Numbered from the stretch's first letter, positions 25,563 through 34,718 are shown. The stretch is DNA of 64,000 nucleotides from Bacteroidota bacterium (GCA_029572965.1 JAKPQD010000143.1:89270-153269), one strand, 5' to 3'. A program made the numbers and translations. The notes: generated by a model from the letters alone, not told the origin.

Positions 25563-25607
25563 TTTTTTATCTTTTAATGAATTGACTTGTAAATAATTGG
25601 TTTTGAG

Positions 25608-27005
25608 TTACTTCAATCTTTGTTCTTGGTTCTTTATTCTTGGTTCTTCCTGAGAAGGGCTTTTTCTTACAAATTGCCAGACAGGGCTCATGGCCGTGGC
25701 GTATATTTCTTTGGCGAAGTTGAGCATCCCCTCATAGCCTGCCAGTGCTTCTTTGCGTTCGTGGTTATGGTCGCAAAAGCCTATGCCCAGCTTATGTGCT
25801 ATAGGACGCTCTTTCACCCCGCCAATGAATATTGTTGCATTCTTTTCACGAATGAAATGTTGCAATTCGATGGGGTTTGAATCATCTACAATGATGGTCC
25901 CCTCATCGCATATATCTTTTATAAGGTTATAATCGTCTTTATTGCCGGTTTGCGAACCTATCACAACGGTCTGCACGCCAATCAGCCTTAATGCTTTTAC
26001 CAGCGAGATAGCTTTAAAAGCGCCTCCTACATATATAGCAGCTTTCTGGCCGGTAAGTTTTTCTTTGTATTCCTTCAATGCCGGGAGGAGTTTTTTCAGT
26101 TCGGTTGCTACCAAAAGTTTTGCAGCATCCATTTTACTTTCATCGTCAAAAAACCTGGCTACTTCGTAAAGGGCATTGCTCATATCCTCGATACCAAAGT
26201 ATGATACGCGGATATACGGGATGCCATACTTTTCTTTCATGTCTTTGGCCAGCCAGGTCATTGAACCTGAGCATTGCACTACGTTGAGGCAGGCTGTGTT
26301 TGCCCTGCGGATATCTTCAACACGTCCGTCACCGGTCACCTGGGCTATGATGTTGATGCCTATTTTGCGATAATATTCGGCCAGCATCCAAAGCTCTCCG
26401 GCCAGGTTAAAATCCCCCAATATGTTGATAGAGAAAGGTACTTTGTTTCTTTGTTCAGATGTACCAATAAGTTTAGAAAGTGCTTCGCATGCAACCCTGT
26501 ACCCGTCTTTTTTTGTACCATTGAAACCTTCGGCATGTACAGGCAGTACGGTAATGCCTTTTTCTGCGCTTACTTTTTTGCACACAGCCTCTATATCATC
26601 GCCAATGACCCCTACTATGCAGGTAGAGTAAACAAAAGCTGCTGCAGGTTTGTGTTTGTCAATGAGCGTGGTTAAAGCGGCATAAAGTTTTTTTTCACCT
26701 CCAAAAATGACTTGTTCTTCTCTTAAATCAGTGGAAAAACTCAAACGATGTAGCTGGGGCCCGGATGATAAGGCTCCACGTATGTCCCAGGTATATGAAG
26801 CGCAGCCTATTGGTCCATGTACAACATGCAAAGCATCAGCAATGGGATAAAGCACTACCCTTGAACCACAGAAAACACATGCTCTTTGGCTTACCGACCC
26901 TGCTTCACTGGCTTTTGAACATTCCATATCGAAGTTGGCATCACCGGCGGTGGCTATCTGCTTCTCGCGTCCGAGGAGGTAAATATTTTTGTTTTCTTTT
27001 TCCAT
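25608..27005 (-). CDS. nifE: NifE, FeMo-cofactor scaffold subunit
   Basis: 465 residues from the ATG at 27005 (the frame is open to 27053). NifDK superfamily: ACVFCGSRVVLYPIADALHVVHGPIGCASYTWD with both N-terminal Cys; YSTCIVGVIGDD; and CSGSMTWLAKDMKEKYGIPYIRVSYFGIEDM. Partner of NifN. The last residues (about RIKNQEQRLK) are encoded by a copy of the AAGAACCAAGAA repeat, so the C-terminal end is probably not conserved. Lies 148 bp after nifK. Confidence 0.95.
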   Translation of the reverse strand: MEKENKNIYLLGREKQIATAGDANFDMECSKASEAGSVSQRACVFCGSRVVLYPIADALHVVHGPIGCASYTWDIRGALSSGPQLHRLSFSTDLREEQVIFGGEKKLYAALTTLIDKHKPAAAFVYSTCIVGVIGDDIEAVCKKVSAEKGITVLPVHAEGFNGTKKDGYRVACEALSKLIGTSEQRNKVPFSINILGDFNLAGELWMLAEYYRKIGINIIAQVTGDGRVEDIRRANTACLNVVQCSGSMTWLAKDMKEKYGIPYIRVSYFGIEDMSNALYEVARFFDDESKMDAAKLLVATELKKLLPALKEYKEKLTGQKAAIYVGGAFKAISLVKALRLIGVQTVVIGSQTGNKDDYNLIKDICDEGTIIVDDSNPIELQHFIREKNATIFIGGVKERPIAHKLGIGFCDHNHERKEALAGYEGMLNFAKEIYATAMSPVWQFVRKSPSQEEPRIKNQEQRLK

Positions 27006-27153
27006 AACAGGGTAAATTGCTGAAATTGCTACCTTTTTTGAAAAATCCCCCATCCCGGTTCAAGAATGTAAAATATATCTATAAAAACTGAAGCAAGGAG
27101 AGGAGCAGGATGAGGGATAAACACTAACTTAACTATCACAACAAATGATACTG

Positions 27154-28536
27154 TTACATCACTAATTCAAGCTTTTCTTCGGGTGCATCGCGGTCAATGC
27201 GGTCCATCAGGGCACCAAGGATTTTTTCAAGGATTCTCATTCCTCCATGGTAGCCTACTGTTGGGAAGTAACTATGCCCTACACGGTCTAATATCGGGAA
27301 GCCGTAGCGGACAAAAGGTATATCTTCGTCCCTGGCTATGTATTTCCCGTAGGTGTTGCCTATCAGCAGGTCCACTTTTTCTTGTTTAATCCATTGATGT
27401 AAAAGGAACATATCTGCCGTTTCGCCATTTTTGAATTTGGCCTCAGGTACTTTTTCACCGAGTATTTCTTTCATGCGGCTTTCAAAAAGTTTGCCCGGGG
27501 TTCCACTGACGATATAAACAGGTTTCATATCTAACATCACCAAAAACTCTGTCATAGGTATCAGCCAGTCGGGGTCGCCGTACAAGGCCACTCGTTTTCC
27601 ATACAAGTACGAATGCATGTCGGCTATCATGTCCAGCAGTCGGCCACGTTCGTTGGTCAATGACTGAGGCACTTTTACGTTGGCATACCTGCTAAGGGCC
27701 GTGATAAAGCGGTCGGTTGCTTGTAAGCCTATTGGAACATCGCAAATGTCGTATTTCACTTTGCATTTGTATTCCAGCTTTTTGGCCGCTTCTTCAGTGG
27801 CCCATTGGCCTATGCCTAACGAGAACTTGGCATCTCCTGCGCTGATAAGCTCTTCAATGGTTGTTCCCCCTTTCGGGTAAAAGGTGTATTTGCCATTGAG
27901 CGGCCCATCAAGGATTCCCGATGTATCGGGAAACATCATGGTGTTGGCTTGCATTTTTTTGGCTATGCGTTTGATTTCGCGCATATCGCAAGGCTCAATC
28001 CAGCCGCTGATGAGGTTTACCTGGTAGTTTGAAATCCCTGTGTGTTGCGCAAAATAGGAGGTCATACCTAACAACATATTGGCATATCCTGTTACATGCG
28101 AGCCTACATAACTTGGGGTGTTGCAGTGTATCACGTGTTTGCCTTTTGGTACTTTGCCTTCTTCGCGTGCCTTTGTCAATATTTGGTTGAGGTCGTCGCC
28201 AATGGTTTCGCTCAGACAGGTTGAGTGTACGGCTATTATTTCCGGGTCATAGGTCGAAAATATTGTTTCTATGGCCTGCAAGAGGTTCGATTGTCCCCCG
28301 AACACTGAAGATCCTTCCGTAAACGAACTGGTCGATGCCATAACTGGCTCTTTGTAGTGGCGTGTCAGCGTGCTACGGTGATATGAGCAACAGCCCTGTG
28401 AGCCGTGACTATGGGGCAAACACCCTTGAATACCTAAGGCTGCATACATTGCCCCTATGGGTTGACAGGTCTTGGCCGGGTTTATTGTCAGCGCTTGCCT
28501 GTCTATTACTTTATCGGTTGTATGTCGTAGTAACAT
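27154..28536 (-). CDS. nifK: MoFe nitrogenase beta subunit
   Basis: 460 residues. P-cluster ligands Cys24, Cys49 and Cys107 and Ser142 (TPSYVGSHVTG) are all present; each is 46 lower than in Azotobacter (70, 95, 153, 188). So the protein lacks the N-terminal extension of proteobacterial NifK, as does the Clostridium pasteurianum type. With NifD it forms the alpha2-beta2 tetramer that reduces N2. Follows nifD by 99 bp, a gap that holds a dispersed repeat. Confidence 0.97.
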   Translation of the reverse strand: MLLRHTTDKVIDRQALTINPAKTCQPIGAMYAALGIQGCLPHSHGSQGCCSYHRSTLTRHYKEPVMASTSSFTEGSSVFGGQSNLLQAIETIFSTYDPEIIAVHSTCLSETIGDDLNQILTKAREEGKVPKGKHVIHCNTPSYVGSHVTGYANMLLGMTSYFAQHTGISNYQVNLISGWIEPCDMREIKRIAKKMQANTMMFPDTSGILDGPLNGKYTFYPKGGTTIEELISAGDAKFSLGIGQWATEEAAKKLEYKCKVKYDICDVPIGLQATDRFITALSRYANVKVPQSLTNERGRLLDMIADMHSYLYGKRVALYGDPDWLIPMTEFLVMLDMKPVYIVSGTPGKLFESRMKEILGEKVPEAKFKNGETADMFLLHQWIKQEKVDLLIGNTYGKYIARDEDIPFVRYGFPILDRVGHSYFPTVGYHGGMRILEKILGALMDRIDRDAPEEKLELVM

Positions 28537-28564
28537 ATTTTTTAATTTTTAGATTTGAGAATCA

Positions 28565-28623
28565 AGAATCAAGAGCCAAGAATTTTATCAATTGCCAAGT
28601 CTTGATTCCTGGCTCTTGGCTCT
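28565..28623. repeat. Imperfect inverted repeat (AAGAGCCAAGAA type) between nifD and nifK
   Basis: Left arm AAGAATCAAGAGCCAAGAAT at 28565 and right arm GATTCCTGGCTCTTGGCTCTT ending 28623 are related in reverse. Relatives lie at the 3' end of nifE (25613-25651) and between nuoA and nuoB (46574-46625). Confidence 0.65.
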
Positions 28624-28635
28624 TTTTATCTGTTT

Positions 28636-30267
28636 TTATAAAACATCTATCACAAAGTTGGCTTCTACTTGTTTATGCGTTTCCCAGGGGGCTTGCAGGT
28701 ACTTCCATACAGTAGCTCCGGTGAGTTTGTCAATGTCTTTGTAGAAGTTTATAGCTCCGGCAAATCCTGCATAAGGCCCGCCATAGTCATAACTGTGAAG
28801 CTGCTTGAGAGGGATACCCATCTTTTGTACCACGTACTTTTCTTTGATACCGGCACAGAAAACATCGGGCTTGTAAAACTCTATCAGCTTCTCGGTTTCC
28901 CAATGGTTGACATCGTCAATGACGAGGGCATTCTTTTTCATACTTGGCATCATCCCTGAGTAACCGCTTATTTCAAGGCCTTTGGCTTCGAGGGCTTTCA
29001 GTTGCTCTTCTGTTTTACGTGGCCTGTAGCGGGTTTCGTCTTTTTCTACATGCAACTCTTCAATGTTGCGGCTGTCAGCGTCCACTTGTATTGTAGGTAT
29101 TACCTTGCGGCCTTCGTAGTCATCGCGGTGCCCAAATTCGTACCCTGCCGAAACGGTTTCCATTTCCAATTCATTGAAAAGTTCCTGGTAGTGGTGGGCC
29201 CGTGAACCTCCTACGAAGAGCATTGCCAGCTTGCCTTTGGTACGGGGCTTTATTTTTTCTAAAGCCTCTTTCACCGGTGGCATTTCTTCGGCTATCACTT
29301 CTTCGATTTTGTCTATCAAAGCTTTGTCTTCAAAGTACTGGCCTATTTTCCGAAGCGATTTGGCTGTGGCTTCAGCCCCGATAAAGTTTACCTTGAACCA
29401 GGGGATGCCAAACTTGGTTTCCATCATTTCGGCCAGGTAGTTGATAGAACGGTGGCACATGACCACGTTGAGGTCGGCATGGTGTGCCTGCTCAAAGGAG
29501 TCGATGGTAGAGTTGCCGCTAAAAGTTGATATTAGCGTTATTCCGCATTTTTCGAGAATCCTTTCTATTTCAAATGCATCACCTCCAATGTTGTATTCTC
29601 CCAGCAGGTTGATTTTGTACTTCCCTTCTACAGGCGTATCATTGAGCCCTACAACATGCTTGAAAACCCCGTTGTTGGCTATGTGGTGCCCTGCACTTTG
29701 ACTAACCCCTTTATAACCTTCGCAACTGAACCCAAAGATGTTGATGCCAAGTTCTTCCTTCATTTCGCGGGCTACGGCATGGACGTCGTCCCCAATCAAG
29801 CCTACCGGACAGGTAGAGAATATACCAATGTTCTTGGGCTTGAATATCTCGAAAGCTTCTCTGATAGCTGCCTTCAACTTAATTTCGCCTCCAAATACAA
29901 TGTTTGAGTCCTGCATGTCAGTCGAAAAGCTGTACATCATATAGTTTGGGGCATCGGGTGAAGGTGGTTTGGTCTGGTTACGACGGGTAAGCCAGGCATA
30001 AAAGCTGCATCCGATAGGCCCATGCACTAAGTTGATGATATCGCGTGTAGGGCCTAACACTACCCCTTTGCAACCTGCATAAGTACAACCGCGTTGGGTG
30101 ATAATACCCGGTATGGTACGCACGTTGGCCTGAATGGGCTGGTCTTTCTCCGGGTCATTTATAATCAGCTGTTTCTCACGTTTTTTAGCTATCTTAGAAG
30201 GATACTTGCTGAGTATCTCTTTTTTTAGCGCCGACGGATCGGGCAATATTTTTTCTTCTACTTTCAT
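28636..30267 (-). CDS. nifD: MoFe nitrogenase alpha subunit
   Basis: 543 residues. P-cluster ligands Cys66, Cys87, Cys153; FeMo-co ligands Cys271 (VVMCHRS) and His491 (LHSYDYGG); Gln190 and His194 in GVSQSAGHH, which mark a Mo- rather than V- or Fe-only enzyme. It is longer than proteobacterial NifD (about 480-490); the extra length is mainly between residues 380 and 445, where Clostridium-type NifD has an insertion. No vnfG/anfG-like delta subunit is present. Its start codon lies in the shared leader. 100 bp after nifI2. Confidence 0.98.
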   Translation of the reverse strand: MKVEEKILPDPSALKKEILSKYPSKIAKKREKQLIINDPEKDQPIQANVRTIPGIITQRGCTYAGCKGVVLGPTRDIINLVHGPIGCSFYAWLTRRNQTKPPSPDAPNYMMYSFSTDMQDSNIVFGGEIKLKAAIREAFEIFKPKNIGIFSTCPVGLIGDDVHAVAREMKEELGINIFGFSCEGYKGVSQSAGHHIANNGVFKHVVGLNDTPVEGKYKINLLGEYNIGGDAFEIERILEKCGITLISTFSGNSTIDSFEQAHHADLNVVMCHRSINYLAEMMETKFGIPWFKVNFIGAEATAKSLRKIGQYFEDKALIDKIEEVIAEEMPPVKEALEKIKPRTKGKLAMLFVGGSRAHHYQELFNELEMETVSAGYEFGHRDDYEGRKVIPTIQVDADSRNIEELHVEKDETRYRPRKTEEQLKALEAKGLEISGYSGMMPSMKKNALVIDDVNHWETEKLIEFYKPDVFCAGIKEKYVVQKMGIPLKQLHSYDYGGPYAGFAGAINFYKDIDKLTGATVWKYLQAPWETHKQVEANFVIDVL

Positions 30268-30358
30268 CCGTTAATAATTTTTAAATAAGGTCGGATGGAA
30301 CTCGCATGATGAATTTTCATCCATGTTTGTGATTAGCGAATCATGCTCGTTTCATATT
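30264..30358 (-). promoter_or_regulatory. 5' leader element of nifD, shared with nifV
   Basis: About 95 nt, the second copy of the element at 21572-21667. The CATCCG...CGGATG pairing that covers the start codon is preserved, with a loop of about 21 AT-rich bases, and so is the alternative GGATG...CATCC pairing. It fills almost the whole gap between nifI2 and nifD. In other organisms NifI proteins act on NifDK activity; a leader here would add control of its synthesis. Confidence 0.65.
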
Positions 30359-30367
30359 TTTCTTCCA

Positions 30368-30733
30368 TTAGTCAAGTACACTATCTCCACTTTCTCCTGT
30401 GCGGATTTGAATGGTTTCGGCTGTTGGCAGTACGAATATTTTTCCATCGCCGCTGTTGCCTGTTTGATTTGCTTTTATTATTGTCTGGATAGCCAAATCT
30501 GCCTTTTCGTCTGTTACCGTGAGCTGGATCATTCGTTTGGTTTTCAGACGGTGCTCTTCGTGTACATAGTCAGGGTTTTTCTTGTTTTCTTCATAAGTAG
30601 GCCCTACACCTAATCCGCGACCCCGTCCCTGGACTTCTCCAGAACCCATGAAAGAAGGCAAACCAGCTTCGGCTAAAGCAGCTTTTGTTGCGTTTACCTT
30701 CTTCATCCGTATAATGGCTACTATTGTTTTCAT
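30368..30733 (-). CDS. nifI2: NifI2, PII-family nitrogenase regulator
   Basis: 121 residues. PII fold with a long T-loop region (GSGEVQGRGRGLGVGPTYEENKKNPDYVHEEHRL) and DGKIFVLPTAETIQIRTGE near the end. In methanogens NifI1-NifI2 bind the MoFe protein and stop activity when ammonium appears and 2-oxoglutarate falls. The nifH-I1-I2-D-K order is the same as in methanogens and many anaerobes. The protein is longer than NifI1, as is usual. Confidence 0.94.
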   Translation of the reverse strand: MKTIVAIIRMKKVNATKAALAEAGLPSFMGSGEVQGRGRGLGVGPTYEENKKNPDYVHEEHRLKTKRMIQLTVTDEKADLAIQTIIKANQTGNSGDGKIFVLPTAETIQIRTGESGDSVLD

Positions 30734-30873
30734 ATTTTTTGAATTTTAAAGCTCTATTTTTCCGCCGTTGTTAATTGTACTGGGGGAAAGGGAGTAAGAG
30801 CTGACTTTTTTAACAACTAACTTAATTATGTCCTTTTTTCATGTCCCGCCATTGGAGGGATTTAGGGAGGCTT

Positions 30874-31200
30874 TTATAGCTCTTTTTTACCATTACTGAT
30901 TGTCCAGGCTTCTAAAACCGGGATAATAAATATTTTTCCGTCCCCAAATTGGCCTTTTGGCTGTGTGCGTGCCGCATTAAGTATTGTTTCGACAACGATA
31001 GATTTGTCGGCATCGTTTACCACTATCATGAGCGATGTTTTTGCAAGTTCATCATAGGTGATGTTGCCTACTTTTAACCCGCGCTGTTTTCCGCGCCCGT
31101 AAACCTGCGATTTTGTAACGGCAGGGAAGCCATTTTCTAACAATGCCTTCATTACTTCTACTGCCTTTTCAGGCCTTATTATTGCTCGTATCTGTAACAT
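30874..31200 (-). CDS. nifI1: NifI1, PII-family nitrogenase regulator
   Basis: 108 residues. MLQIRAIIRPEKAVEVMKALLENGFPAVTK, then the T-loop with VYGRGKQRGLKVGNITYDEL and DGKIFIIPVLEAWTI. Partner of NifI2. It lies 64 bp after nifH. The 140-bp gap before nifI2 contains a dispersed repeat piece (near 30836-30876), so the two genes are further apart than usual. Confidence 0.94.
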   Translation of the reverse strand: MLQIRAIIRPEKAVEVMKALLENGFPAVTKSQVYGRGKQRGLKVGNITYDELAKTSLMIVVNDADKSIVVETILNAARTQPKGQFGDGKIFIIPVLEAWTISNGKKEL

Positions 31201-31264
31201 ATTTTTTATTTTTTCTTGTTAACAATTGAATCTTATTATTTAAATCCCTGATTTTGCTTAACGT

Positions 31265-32101
<837 letters not shown>

Positions 32102-32126
32102 TTAAAGTTTCGTCCATCTATGGTAT

Positions 32127-32142
32127 TACACAATGCGTGCCA
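32127..32142 (-). promoter_or_regulatory. -24/-12-like (sigma-54 type) promoter of nifH
   Basis: On the minus strand TGGCACGCATTGTGTA matches the sigma-54 consensus TGGCACGN4TTGCA perfectly at the -24 half. The -12 half keeps TG and the final A; the C is replaced by T. Predicted transcription start near 32116, so the leader is short. Confidence 0.65.
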
Positions 32143-32147
32143 AACGA

Positions 32148-32175
32148 TGTAAGTAACAGTTTTACAGCATGTTAC
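32148..32175. promoter_or_regulatory. Overlapping inverted repeats directly upstream of the nifH promoter
   Basis: TGTAA-N9-TTACA (32148-32166) and GTAACA-N11-TGTTAC (32153-32175) overlap. The promoter-proximal end is TTACA on the minus strand, exactly five bases before TGGCACG, as at mop and at the nifX-like/nifA operon. Probably an activator or repressor site. Confidence 0.55.
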
Positions 32176-32355
32176 AAAGGTAATACGTAAGATTTTATTT
32201 TCTTTTTATGCCGTAGGATTACAATTTTGTAGGTAAAAAATGGAAAACTTACATTTATGTTAGAAAAAATAGGTGGAAAAATAGTTTATGCTATATGAGA
32301 AATATATTTTACCCCTAATATTGGTGAAGAGTGTTTGTTTTGTATAAATAAAAAC

Positions 32356-32606
32356 GCCATTGTCCGATATAAAATTAATATTAGGGCTAAAGCCCTATTA
32401 CATCATGGTTTTGACTAAGAAGGTGTGTAAAAAGTCAAAACTGTCCAAATTTACCCCTAAATCCCTTGAAGGGGATTTTTGACAATCAATAATTTATGAT
32501 AAAGCCCTTTAGGGGTTTGGGGGTTAAAAAGACTTTTTACACAGCCTCTTGCAAATAGTTACTTACTGAAGGACTTTAGTCCTAATACTTTTACCGGACA
32601 ACAGTG
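32356..32606. repeat. Nested inverted-repeat element E1 between nifH and nifA
   Basis: Three inverted repeats lie one inside the other. Outer arms, TTGTCCGATA...TTAGGGCTAAAGCCCT (32360-32396) and AGGACTTTAGTCCTAA...CCGGACAACAGTG (32570-32606), are imperfect. Middle arms GTGTAAAAAGTC (from about 32425) and GACTTTTTACAC (32531-32542) are perfect. Inner arms are of the CCCCTAAA/TTTAGGGG type. No coding capacity. Confidence 0.75.
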
Positions 32607-32671
32607 AATTAAAATCATATCATGACCTGTATAATTTGAAATAATCTCAGGTAGAGGTAGTATTTTTTTGT

Positions 32672-32888
32672 TTGCTCCGGAGGAGCAACCTGTTTATAGA
32701 AAAAATACAATCAGCGAATTAAAAGCGCGCCTAATAAATATTATAAAATGTAGAAACCAAATTTGGCGCGCAATAGAAGAAACTCTTTATAGGTTTAGTT
32801 TTGTTGCGCACCATACAGATGTTGTTCATTTAAATATTATTGTGCTTGGTGCGCTTATTTTTATTTCAACTTGTATTCTATAAACAGG
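32672..32888. repeat. Element E2: two-hairpin core inside an inverted repeat
   Basis: TTGCTCC-GGA-GGAGCAA (32672-32688) begins it. The outer arms CCTGTTTATAGAA (32689-32701) and TTCTATAAACAGG (32876-32888) enclose a core (32725-32854) with GCGCGCC/GGCGCGC and GCGCACCA/TGGTGCGC stems. The core is a relative of the one in E5 (38459-38591), in opposite orientation. An open frame of 71 codons crosses it; I take it as chance. Confidence 0.75.
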
Positions 32889-32925
32889 ACACTCGCCAAG
32901 CGAGTTAAAATCATCTTAGCGCGTC

Positions 32926-33048
32926 CAATGTTATTAAGTTAAGCTAAAGACACTTCGACAGGTATAGTGTCCACTATGAAATAAAAGGTTGTTGAACTTG
33001 TCGAAACGCCCTTTTATTTCTGTCCAGCTCCTTAACTTAATAGCATTG
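32926..33048. repeat. Nested inverted-repeat element E3 upstream of the nifA stop
   Basis: Outer arms CAATGTTATTAAGTTAAG (32926-32943) and CTTAACTTAATAGCATTG (33031-33048) have one mismatch in 18. Inside them are GAAATAAAAGG (32978) and CCTTTTATTTC (33010-33020), and a TTCGACA/TTGTCGAA pair. A small hairpin ACTCGC-CAA-GCGAGT (32891-32905) lies beside it. With E1 and E2 it fills the gap between nifH and nifA; I see no gene there. Confidence 0.75.
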
Positions 33049-33086
33049 AATGTGCGCCAACGGTACTTTGCGGTAAAAAGATAAAT

Positions 33087-34628
33087 TTATTTTGACACTT
33101 TTTTAAAACGCTTTGGTTCAATATTGTATTTGTGCAAACGTAAACGAAGTATCCGTTCTGTTATACCCAGCTTTTGTGCAGTTTCAAAAGTACATCCATG
33201 GGTGCTGATGAGATTGTCTATAATCACCTGTTTTTCGACATTGGCTACAATATCTTCCAGCGTACCTTCCATTTTTGTTTTTGACGATTCGGCTGTTTGA
33301 AGCGTTGGTGGCAGGTTGTTTGACCTTATTACATCATCGATACTTAATATTGCTGCACGTTCTATCACGTTTTCAAGTTCCCTGATATTACCAGGCCAGT
33401 GGTACATCATCAAAAGGTCAATAGCAGAGGTGCTGATACGCTTTATTTTCAGCCCATGGCGTTTGTTGGCCTTGGCAATAAAGTGGTTGACCAATATGGG
33501 GATATCGTTGCGGCGTTCGCGCAACGAGGGGATATATATCGGGAAAACGTTTAGCCTGTAAAAAAGGTCTTCCCTGAATTCGCACTTTGTAATCATTTCT
33601 TCGAGGTTACGGTTGGTAGCAGTGATGATACGAACGTCTATTTTCAGCGTTTTCGAACCTCCTAACCTTTCAAATTCCCGTTCCTGAAGGATGCGCAGTA
33701 TCTTTACCTGTGTAGGCAAAGGCAAATCCCCAATTTCATCAAGGAAGATAGTGCCTCCGTCGGCCAGCTCAAACCTCCCTTTTCTTAACCCGTCTGCCCC
33801 GGTAAAAGCACCTTTTTCGTGGCCAAAAAGTTCGCTTTCTATCAATGTATCCGGCAAGGCAGAGCAGTTTACTTTTATCAGAGGTTTGTCTTTTCGGGCA
33901 CTATTGTAATGGATAGCATTAGCAATCAGTTCTTTGCCAACCCCGCTTTCGCCCCTGAGCAATACGGTTGCATTGGTTTTCGATACTTTTTGTATCAGTT
34001 CAAACACCGATTGCATGGCACTTGAGTTGCCTATGATTTCGGTGTTTATTATAGCTTGGTTTAACTGGTCCTGAAGTTTCAGGTTTTCTTGCCTTAGCAG
34101 GGCCAACTCGTAAGCGTTTTCCTGTGTAGCTATGATAGAGTGGGCCAGCATGCTCCCAATAATATTCAGTATCCGAAATTCCAGTTTAAACGAGATATCG
34201 TTATAATATTCTAAACTAAAAGCAAAAAATCCTAATACCTTTCCTGCTGCTTTAATTGGGACGCATATCATGGATATTTCATAGCTAAAATCCACCAAAT
34301 CGCGTGAGCTTTTTATAAATGTCGGCGTATGCGACATTTTTGGCAAAAGCATTGGTTCGCCTGTTTCTATGATGGTTTTGCTTACTTTTTCAAGTTTTCC
34401 CCTAAGGTTTGAAACTTCTTCGGATTTTAGTCCGTGATATTCTTCAAGTATAACATGATGCAAATCTGCGTTTAATATAGTCAGCGAGCAACAAGAGATT
34501 CCGCAATAATCGGCTAAGTGCTTTAAAATGGGCTTTATTGATTCTTCAATATGCTTTACTTTCTGCAATTCTTTACTTATATCGTAAAGAAAAGACAACT
34601 CAGTATATTTTTTTTCACCCGTTTTCAT
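33087..34628 (-). CDS. nifA: NifA-type sigma-54-dependent activator
   Basis: 513 residues. GAF domain (about 15-170), then AAA+ domain (about 195-425) with Walker A GESGVGKE, the sigma-54-contact loop GAFTGA (in HEKGAFTGADGLRKG), GGTIFLDEIGDL (Walker B) and 'LERLGG'-like switch residues, and a Fis-type HTH at the end (TFETAQKLGITERILRLRL). GAF-AAA-Fis is the NifA architecture. It lacks the Cys-x4-Cys linker of the oxygen-sensitive rhizobial NifA, as far as I can see. Last gene of the operon that starts at 35705; 90 bp follow orf105. Confidence 0.92.
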   Translation of the reverse strand: MKTGEKKYTELSFLYDISKELQKVKHIEESIKPILKHLADYCGISCCSLTILNADLHHVILEEYHGLKSEEVSNLRGKLEKVSKTIIETGEPMLLPKMSHTPTFIKSSRDLVDFSYEISMICVPIKAAGKVLGFFAFSLEYYNDISFKLEFRILNIIGSMLAHSIIATQENAYELALLRQENLKLQDQLNQAIINTEIIGNSSAMQSVFELIQKVSKTNATVLLRGESGVGKELIANAIHYNSARKDKPLIKVNCSALPDTLIESELFGHEKGAFTGADGLRKGRFELADGGTIFLDEIGDLPLPTQVKILRILQEREFERLGGSKTLKIDVRIITATNRNLEEMITKCEFREDLFYRLNVFPIYIPSLRERRNDIPILVNHFIAKANKRHGLKIKRISTSAIDLLMMYHWPGNIRELENVIERAAILSIDDVIRSNNLPPTLQTAESSKTKMEGTLEDIVANVEKQVIIDNLISTHGCTFETAQKLGITERILRLRLHKYNIEPKRFKKVSK

Positions 34629-34718
34629 TTATAAAAATATAATCAAAAAAGTTAAAAAACTTAGATTATGTTTTAAAAAATAGTGATAAGATTAATAAAT
34701 GTAATCTTATTGGCAAAT

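Noticed and set aside
28636..30267. A vanadium or iron-only nitrogenase, because the alpha subunit is unusually long
   Set aside because: Gln190/His194 in GVSQSAGHH and the rest of the cofactor pocket are Mo-type, there is no delta-subunit gene, and the extra length is in the place of the clostridial insertion.
32143..32400. Classical NifA enhancer site TGT-N10-ACA upstream of nifH
   Set aside because: I checked each TGT in this stretch; none is followed by ACA after ten bases. Only inverted repeats with other spacing are there.
32668..32883. Open frame of 71 codons in the gap between nifH and nifA
   Set aside because: It starts in a palindromic repeat and runs through element E2; the related copy at 38459-38591 does not keep the frame as a gene.
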